This document shows, piece after piece, positions 56,844 through 64,000 of a DNA stretch of 64,000 bases. Every line of letters starts with the position of its first letter. Position 1 is the first letter of the stretch. The notes beneath the pieces were generated by a model that was not told the origin of the DNA, made no database searches, and was given only the letters and a program-made list of their open reading frames with translations. The DNA comes from Ciona savignyi (taxonomy: Eukaryota; Chordata; Ascidiacea; Phlebobranchia; Cionidae), in assembly GCA_000149265.1 (NCBI GenBank), contig CH003389.1, positions 124,001-188,000 of the forward strand, in the 5' to 3' direction. Both the position numbers and the translations under genes were made by a program.

Positions 56844-59800
56844 TTATATAGAGGTACAGGCTTCAACTCCGGTCAGAACCGGTGAAACTGCTTTCGCGCT
56901 GTACGACCATAGGTTGGTAGCGAGTTTATGGTCGTTGGCGTTTGTACATGTCCGTGCCGGCATGCACGCTACGAAGTAACCGCCGCTCTTGGGTTCGATG
57001 CCAGGGGCGACTGCTAGATGAATCTGGGTTTGTGCACCTTGCTCAGCAGTGTACAGGAACATGTAGAATAATGGGAAAACCAGGACTTTCAACATAAGAG
57101 GGAAATCACGGAAGATGGCGGTGAAAGTCCATCCTGAAAATATGAAGTGACTTGAAAAAAGGTTTTATTGGGGGTGAGGTGATGTTTTCATTATGATTCA
57201 GGCAAATGGTTAACACTTCCGATATATACCGAATCATAAACGCTATATAGCAAAGAGCCCATCATGGATTCGAGCCCAGTAGAATGTCCAGTCGGTTAGT
57301 CTGGCGGTTAAGTGCATCGCCTTTCAATCAAAAGGTTGTAGGTGCGAAACTGGTCGCTAGCTAGTCGGTTGTGGCCTTGGGAAAGGCACTTTAGGGACAT
57401 TGCCTGAACCCAGCAGATTAATGGGTTCTACCAAAATAAAGGAACATGTCTATCATACACATAACACTGCAATAGCTCCGGTAACCCGACGATGGGCGCG
57501 AGGTAATCTGACGATTGCCCGTGTGTTAATTCCCTTAGTTTTCCCATTCACGGGGATAAACATGAATATCCTAGAAATGATTTTATCTTAGTTTAAGCTA
57601 CTTACCAGGATGGGCAACGTAGGTGGTGATTCCGTTGTCCCTTTCATTTCTGTACAGCTGCTTTGCGAACAGCACATTGGCCAGCTTGCTTCGGGAATAA
57701 GCACGGAACTGGGAGGCGACCGAACCATCGTCCAAGTCTTGAAGCGAATCGAAGTCGATTTCCCCCCATAAGTGTGCAACCGAAGATACGAAGATAATTC
57801 GGGATGATTCAGCTTTTCTGTAGAACAATGTCACGTTAAATCCCGAAGTCTGGGAGTGAGGTCTACATTTCCGCATTTGTGCGGATAACTCGCGACAATC
57901 GTCACCTGTCGGATATACCTACTGCTATTTGTGAGTACTTGGGAAAGGAACTTAACTGATAATTGTACAACTAGGTTTTGATTTGCAGTAAAATCATTGT
58001 AACTTATTCAATCTTCATTGCATAAGGAATAAATTATTGTGGGTGTGCGTATTCGGATAAAACCATTGATATATGTATAGTTCACCAGTACCTAATAACG
58101 TATATTTATTAAACCCAGTAATAGAACATGCGGATATTATATATCCCACCTTAGTAAAGGCAGCATTTGAGTGGTGAATAGGAATGGTGCAAGGTGGTTG
58201 ACACCAAAGACCAGTGGAAAACCATCGCACGTCGCCCCAACTCCGTTACCAATCCCTGGGATTGTGGAATGTTAAGTGAGAGAAAATATATATTTTTGTT
58301 AAATGAGAGAAAATAGGAAAATATATAACTTCTAGGTCACAAGTGAGACATTTTTCAAATCTACCTCTGGCTGACGTAAACTTTGATACTTTCGGTTTAA
58401 TATGATCGTATGTGCGAATGGTTAATGCGGCCGATTTAAATAACTAACTCGTTATAAAATCATCTTAGTAAAGAACCTATCAGTGGATCGAAATTTAAAC
58501 ATGCCCGGTAAAAGAATTTGGTGAAAATGTTAACCATCTTAGCCATTTGCACTGACAACAAAGAAACATCGCTTATTTGTAATTCAACACGAAATACGGT
58601 TTGTTAATAACGAATTTGGACAAAACGAAGAAAGATCGAGTATTTCGTCGTGTTAAGAAACTTTTCCAGAAAGGGGTCAGCTTTTGGCAATAAGATATAA
58701 AATTTTCCTAAAACGGGAATCAGATTGCGGTAAACGAGATTATTCCGCCATCAATTCACCTGCATTGTTGATCAGAATGTCAATTTTCTTGAGCGATTTC
58801 AGCAAAATGTCGGCGCAGGTTTTCACCGTTTCCAAGTTGACGAAATCGGCGTACACGACCATGATCTTATGGTTCCCAGTGGCCGCAGAAATCTCCTTTG
58901 CTACATTTCGTCCTGCAATGTCCACGATTTGTTAACTGTAGTCAAACAGAAATGTTTGAAGATACTAAAGGCCTTTGTGTTTATTTCGTACAGTTATCAA
59001 AGCCCCTTACAAACGTATTTTCTTATTCCCATAAATCAAGTTATAATTCGATTGATTTATCCCAAGTAACACAATTTCAATATCGGTTAAGCGTTAAGTA
59101 AACGATTCCTCCTCTAGTTATATTTGCTGTGTAAGTGATATCGCCAACTATGCTTTGGGAGCCACGTATTGATATTTACTATTACGTGAACTGACAATAT
59201 ATTACCTATTTTTTTTTCGAGCTCAGTTTTGAACCCATTAAGGTTTCGTCGCTAAGACTGTTTTTATTTAGAAGTCTTTATGTATCGGTCACTTTAACCA
59301 TTCGGACAATCCGTACATTATATTACCTTTATTTTTTTTACCGAGCCAAGTTTCGAACCCATGATGGACTCGTCACCAGGACCGTTTTTTTGTATAAAAG
59401 TCGGTATATGTATCGGTCACTTTAACCATTCGGCCACACGCAGGGCCGGTTTTAGGCCGATTTGACCGATTAGATCCAAATTGGGCCCCGCACCTTGAAG
59501 GGGCCCCGCGCTAGCCGGGGGTCTTTCCGTATTACGAGGTTTAAAATACTACTGAAACGTAAATAAAAAGTGAAATAATATTCTTTCTCATAATATCAAT
59601 TTGTTATGCATCGTAACTAAGTCAAATTTATATTTCTCTGTCTGCCTGTTACGTCATAATGCTTTCTATAGAATGCGAGATTGCTAAAGCCATTGACTTT
59701 GAAGTTATTTTGAATGACTTTGCTAATAAAAAGGCAAGAAAAGTATTTTTCTGAAAAACTAAAGGTTAATTGCCTAATTTTCCTTTTTTGATATTAAAAG

Positions 59801-60796
59801 TAAAACCATATATCGTAAATAAGCATCCACATTACCTTTAATTTGTTTTATAGCAAGTATTAAATGTCTATTTTTGTAGTTTGTATGTAGCCTACTGGTA
59901 TGTATTTTATGATATATAAACACCCATAAATTTTGCTATGAAGAGTAGGGGCCCCGCCATCACATTTCTAATTGGGCCCCGCGGTTCCTAGCACCGGGCC
60001 TGGCCACACGACCGTACAATATATTACCTTTATGAACGTTCCTGCATGGCAATACAATTCTAGCTCCCCGTTTTGCAAGTTCAATGGCCGTCACTTTCCC
60101 GATACCATCCGTTCCTCCTGAATATGGGACAAAATGGCGATAATTTAAACTTGAATCGTTCGCTTATAGTTTTTTTAATATTCTAATTTTGCTAATATTG
60201 ATTTAAAAAGGTTGACAATTCTGCCGAAATTATTGTTTTTTTTAATATTACGTTTACCAGCAACGATTTTTGGGTATTTTCTGATGTGTTTAAGTACTGT
60301 AGTTTTGCAGTTTTTCTTAATTATTTTTTACCTATATATCTATAAATGCTAATCGTCTTCACCGTAAGGAAAGAGCTAAAATAAACTAAATAGACAAATG
60401 TTTTAATTTTATACTGTAATTAAAATGCCAAAGAGCTATACACAATTAAAATTCGACTATTTTGTACTTAGCTTGTATACAACATTAAAACAAACATAAA
60501 TAATAAAGACAAAACAAGTTTGTTGACTTACCGGTGATAACTACTGTTTTGCCATCCAGCCTTGTACTGCAGTCGCATATTGGCTTCTTGGCTAGAACAA
60601 CGAACAAAATGTAAGACCAGATCAAGAATCCAACCAGCAGCACAATAGCCCCGCTACTAGGTCGGTAACCGCCATTCGCGAAGTGATCTGTGGTGTTATC
60701 GTGGTCGGCCAACCATGCGTTCGTGTAAAACAAACTCGGGGGTTCGAAGACATCACCGAACAACGCGAAACTCGGGCCTCCTTCAAATGCGGACAT
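56844..60796 (-). CDS. Retinol-dehydrogenase-like short-chain dehydrogenase, 6 exons
   Basis: Exons, 5' to 3', are 60796-60532, 60117-60028, 58912-58760, 58255-58150, 57817-57606 and 57133-56844, in phase, 371 aa. A 47-residue N-terminus with a possible glycosylation site (NTT, 34-36) precedes one hydrophobic segment (48-69). The Rossmann motif TGGTDGIG is at 88-95, LINNAG ends at 170, FGVNHLAPF is the structural Asn motif, the catalytic Ser is in VSSVAH (216 or 217), and YSRSK gives Tyr245 and Lys249. EQGA marks the C-terminal family region. All catalytic positions are intact. The classical SDR layout is that of RDH11-14, which use NADP(H) on retinoids or lipid aldehydes on ER or mitochondrial membranes; DHRSX and WWOX are more distant relatives. 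The N-terminal extension is longer than in RDH11-14 (about 320-335 aa), so the exact orthologue is undecided. Confidence 0.92.
57199..57283 (+). mobile_element. SINE B fragment
   Basis: Lacks the 5' end; keeps CCCATCATGGATTCGAGCCC (box B). It directly precedes a SINE A. Confidence 0.65.
57288..57572 (+). mobile_element. SINE A copy, full length
   Basis: In the last intron of the dehydrogenase gene, antisense to it; the tail has only one TATCC unit. Confidence 0.9.
58402..58516 (+). mobile_element. SINE B copy, diverged
   Basis: Box A relic TGTGCGAATGGTTAATGC and box B relic GTGGATCGAAATTTAAAC. Confidence 0.65.
59209..59316 (-). mobile_element. SINE B copy
   Basis: Shares the AAGGTTTCGTC variant with the 12688 copy, suggesting a subfamily. 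It lies in intron 2 of the dehydrogenase gene. Confidence 0.75.
59331..60018 (-). mobile_element. SINE B copy split by a hAT insertion
   Basis: The SINE runs 59331-59440 and resumes at 60003-60018; removal of the insert and one target copy restores GGCCACACGACCGTAC. Its outer end lies about 10 bp inside the donor of dehydrogenase exon 2 (ending 60028). Confidence 0.88.
59441..60002. mobile_element. Nonautonomous hAT element, 562 bp, with transposase 3' remnant
   Basis: Ends CAGGGCCGG and CCGGGCCTG form imperfect terminal inverted repeats, with GGGGCCCCGC subterminal motifs at both sides. A perfect 8-bp target duplication GCCACACG flanks it (59433-59440, 60003-60010). An open stretch at 59659-59754 reads like the extreme C-terminus of a hAT transposase (LSIECEIA...DFANKKARKVFF, then stop), so the element looks like a deletion derivative of an autonomous copy, mobilised in trans. 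Confidence 0.85.
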
Positions 60797-63700
60797 TACT
60801 ATCAGTTTATTTCGCAAATTATGGATCTCTAATACGCAATCTATATAGGTAAATATAAAAATATAAATTTAAACTCGTTTATAAAAGTTGGTAATGCGTA
60901 CTGGATTACAAAAATCAGGCTTGCAAGATTAGAAGTGGTCCGTTGAACGGACACAGCGGAAAGTGTGGACGGAATGGGTGAAGTCGATCTTATATTCCCA
61001 CCGTCGTCGCATCTTTTTCGCCGAAGGAGTTTGCGTGAGACCTCATTCAGTAACCGGCACGCTATAGTCACGTGATGTTATTATGATGCGGGCCCCCACA
61101 CACGAGATTCACTACGCCTCTCTCTCGCTTTGCCGCGCGGACAACAGCACACGCTCCTTCCGGCTCTATGTACGGAAGAAAGGAATTATGAAATGAGGGG
61201 ACATTGTGTAGCTCGGTCGTGATAGAATGTCTCACACAATATATCTTCTCACGCAAACTTCTAAGAATCGAATTTATCTTTCATTGGAACGCACTGACTC
61301 GGACGATAAACCAAATCTTCGTCAAATATTTAGGAAATTAATTACTGTGTACTGGTGGTGAGGGTTACCTTTATGCTTGGCGTTGGTATTTGTTATCAGG
61401 GCTTGGCGATTTAAGATCACGATTAACCTATTTGTAGCAGGGTCATGCCTCAGTTTCGATGTTTGGAGAAAATTGCGGATGAAATGCCGATCTACGTGTT
61501 AAACATTGGTATGTGGGGACCGGTCGGAATGAAACGCTGGGGATTTGCTTGTGTGACGAGATATAGAACTTTGAACGCAGTGTTACCACCATGTCAATAT
61601 ACCATGCATGTCACCCCGCTTTTCGCGAATTAAAGTAAACATCGAGCGTTTCGTTCCCTGGCACGCTATATTCAATTGCACGCAATATTGTTGGGACTCT
61701 TCAAACGCGAATTACGGTCAAGCCGATGTCCTCAGCATAACCTCAGCGGTTTGTCATCTCAAGCGTGTGAGACAGTAGCGATGGAATTAGCGAAATCGGC
61801 ACGGAAGGTCTAGGCGTCAGCCGTTACAGGCCGCAGCCTGGCAAGCATCCTGTCGCTGATAACCGACGCACGCGAGATTGTTTTGCTGCAATCAGCGCTA
61901 TCTCGCCATCGATGGTTCGCTCGTGCAATGACGAGGTATTGAGTATTCTCAGACAAAGTTACCAACTCGCGATTATCTCGAAAATATTTATCTCTCAGCC
62001 GCCGAGAATTCCCGCTGTAGTGACGTTTTGCCATCAGCCTGTTTCGCATCGATCATATATATGAGCAAAGCCCACACATCGCGTGCTGGTCGCACTTGTT
62101 TGTACAGCGATCATGTCGCCACCGGAGCCCGTAACACGCGATACGTTCCTTAGCACGCTATTAATTGATTTGCGTCAATAAATGTTAAAAGCCGACGAGT
62201 GCTCACACGTGATCTCCTCACACAAAGAGATTTAAAATAACACCGGCGTCGCTTGTCTTGGACTTTAAAACTCGGTGCCGAAGTTTCAAAAACGCAAACA
62301 TTTCGTCGAATAGGTCAGAGATTGGGCGTCCCCTCAAAACTTGTAGGCGTAAGCACTAATTAACGATCTCGATTATTTACCAGCAGTCGTTTTGCACGCA
62401 TCCTGTCAAAAGTCCGCCGACAAATATTTGGTTATTCGACGCCATAGCGTGCAGACCGAGATATCAACCACAATATAGTTGGGCTTGATATGAACCGCCG
62501 GACTTAACGCCGATTGACAATGAGATTATACAAAGAGCTTCAACTAAATTCCTTTGTTATGTAATTGTTACTCCGGGTGTTTGTTTAACTTAAGTGGAAT
62601 TTGTACTTAAGACGCTATAAATGTCTTTTTCACCTTGCAAATTAATTGATTTTCAAGAGCGTACATAAAGAACATTTTACCTCCACAAAGTCCAAGTATA
62701 TGTATATATTCTGTAATAATAAAAAAAGTGTGGTCTCTTTTAGAATGAACGAGTTATCTCAATTAAAATTTACTACAAATGATGAATCACAACCGATGCG
62801 AAAGTTTGGGGTTATGCTGGTATCTTGTGAAGTTCCTGCTCGCGTGTGTTCGGTAACCGCAGGCTGAATGGTGTTTGGATCTCATTTCAAAGCCCAACTC
62901 CGCCGCGGTGCTTACAACCGAATTATCGTTGAAAGTCGCGTGAGAACCACGGAAGTCACGGCCACTGGACGCAAATACAAATCATTTTGCGCTTTGTATT
63001 TCCGGGTAATCATTCCGCGAACAAATCGACAGAATATTTCAAATATCTCCGTGAGAAGTATTTCGGCGCAAGTGGGTAGCGCGGCGGAGATCTCACTTGT
63101 ACGCGCCAATTAATACTCGGTCCGACAGGCGTTATTATCGACGTGTCTCGTGCGGGTTGTGTCGGTGGAACTCAGCTTGTCCTCGCACGCAAGGATTCGA
63201 GGCTGAGCAGGGGTCGCACGCGATTGCGCGGTCAGTAGCACGCGACAGCATCTCTCTGTCCCTTCACGTCGGAACCTTCTTCGTGATGGGCCATGAAATC
63301 TCCAAAGCGACGCACGCTATATTTGGGGGGGTTTACATGCGCCGACTAAGTTTCAATTACAGGTAACCGGGGTCACCAGCGAGTGAAGAGCGGCAGAAAG
63401 CGTGGAAGCTTTTCCGCGGCTTGTCGACAAATAACTGGTCGAAATGCGGAATAAACATGACGGATGTTACGGATTAGAGGCTTTACAAACATTGCGGTTA
63501 CTAATATTTCTGTGACTTATTGGACATTGGGCATGACTTCACTTTCGATAAATGCATTGTGTGTTCATATATATGTGCACAGTAAAATGTTCATAAAGTA
63601 GTGTTTAAAGACCTAGTTTGAAAACTTAATACAAAACACAATTCCCATTACATACATTCCCCTTTAGTGATTTATCAATTCGTTTTCTTTTTCCGCAACT

Positions 63701-64000
63701 GTTTGATGTCCAATTATCGTATCTAATTCTTAATGCTTAAATGGCAGTATCTCACTTTGTCTTTATAATAGCGAGTCGGTTAATTTGACTCTGACGCATT
63801 TCAACGATTTTCGGTCAGCTATCCTTGTTACCTGCTTTGTTCAATTGATTGATTGTGATTGATCTTCAATTGCAGTGGAAACTAAATCTCGTCACGCGGA
63901 AAATACGCAATATTCGGGAAACCAAAAAGTATTAATCTCAGTTTCACGTTTGGCTTATTTTCGAAATAAAATAACCAAGCAAATATTTAAATCTAAAATT
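60797..64000. other. Upstream region of the dehydrogenase gene, no recognised gene
   Basis: The first few hundred bases should contain the dehydrogenase promoter. From about 61.0 to 63.4 kb the DNA is richer in CG dinucleotides than most of the window and free of SINE and MITE copies. Several 60-90 codon open frames exist on both strands, but none shows a domain, hydrophobic pattern or splice-linked continuation. The last 500 bp are again AT-rich. Confidence 0.5.

Overview
The window is animal nuclear DNA. It has intron-containing genes with GT/AG introns (several only about 50-70 bp), and roughly a sixth of it is dispersed repeats. The most abundant repeat is a tRNA-headed SINE with a TATCC-type tail. 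The repeats, compact introns and single-copy chordate genes best fit an ascidian tunicate, most probably Ciona. That identification is an inference; no database was searched.

I assembled six multi-exon genes by hand from splice sites and phase-consistent translation. From left to right they are: (1) 1730-8024 plus, an arylacetamide-deacetylase-like serine esterase with a full Ser/Asp/His triad, 408 aa; (2) 9366-13676 plus, a four-pass claudin/PMP22-superfamily membrane protein, 225 aa; (3) 24550-14296 minus, a synphilin-1 (SNCAIP) orthologue with ankyrin repeats and coiled coil, 974 aa; (4) 38928-29913 minus, casein kinase 1 gamma (CSNK1G), complete with a polycysteine/polybasic C-terminus, about 413 aa; (5) 43260-55014 plus, a TNRC6/GW182 orthologue with GW repeats, a silencing region and an RRM, about 1242 aa; (6) 60796-56844 minus, a membrane-anchored retinol-dehydrogenase-like short-chain dehydrogenase, 371 aa. 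Exon phases join without a frameshift in all six.

Genes 2 and 3 converge, 3 and 4 are head-to-tail, 4 and 5 are divergent across about 4.3 kb, and 5 and 6 converge. The genes serve unrelated functions (lipid/ester hydrolysis, membrane junction-type protein, signalling, miRNA silencing, retinoid/lipid redox), so this is not an operon. SNCAIP next to CSNK1G is notable because the human SNCAIP and CSNK1G3 genes both lie in 5q23.2.

The repeat layer has two tRNA-derived SINE families: A (about 30 copies or fragments) and B (about 10). It also has two MITE families with different termini but a shared internal core, two hAT-type MITEs, a 562-bp hAT derivative nested in a SINE with a perfect 8-bp target duplication, one ISL2EU-like MITE, and several tandem duplications. 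Repeats crowd the left half (1-31 kb) and are sparse in the CSNK1G kinase exons and the TNRC6 gene. The last 3 kb (61-64 kb) is CpG-richer DNA with no recognisable gene.

I found no exotic new system. The most interesting signals are the conserved linkage, a synphilin gene in a tunicate, SINE tails placed directly at splice acceptors, duplicated splice-acceptor segments, and long direct repeats flanking some insertions.
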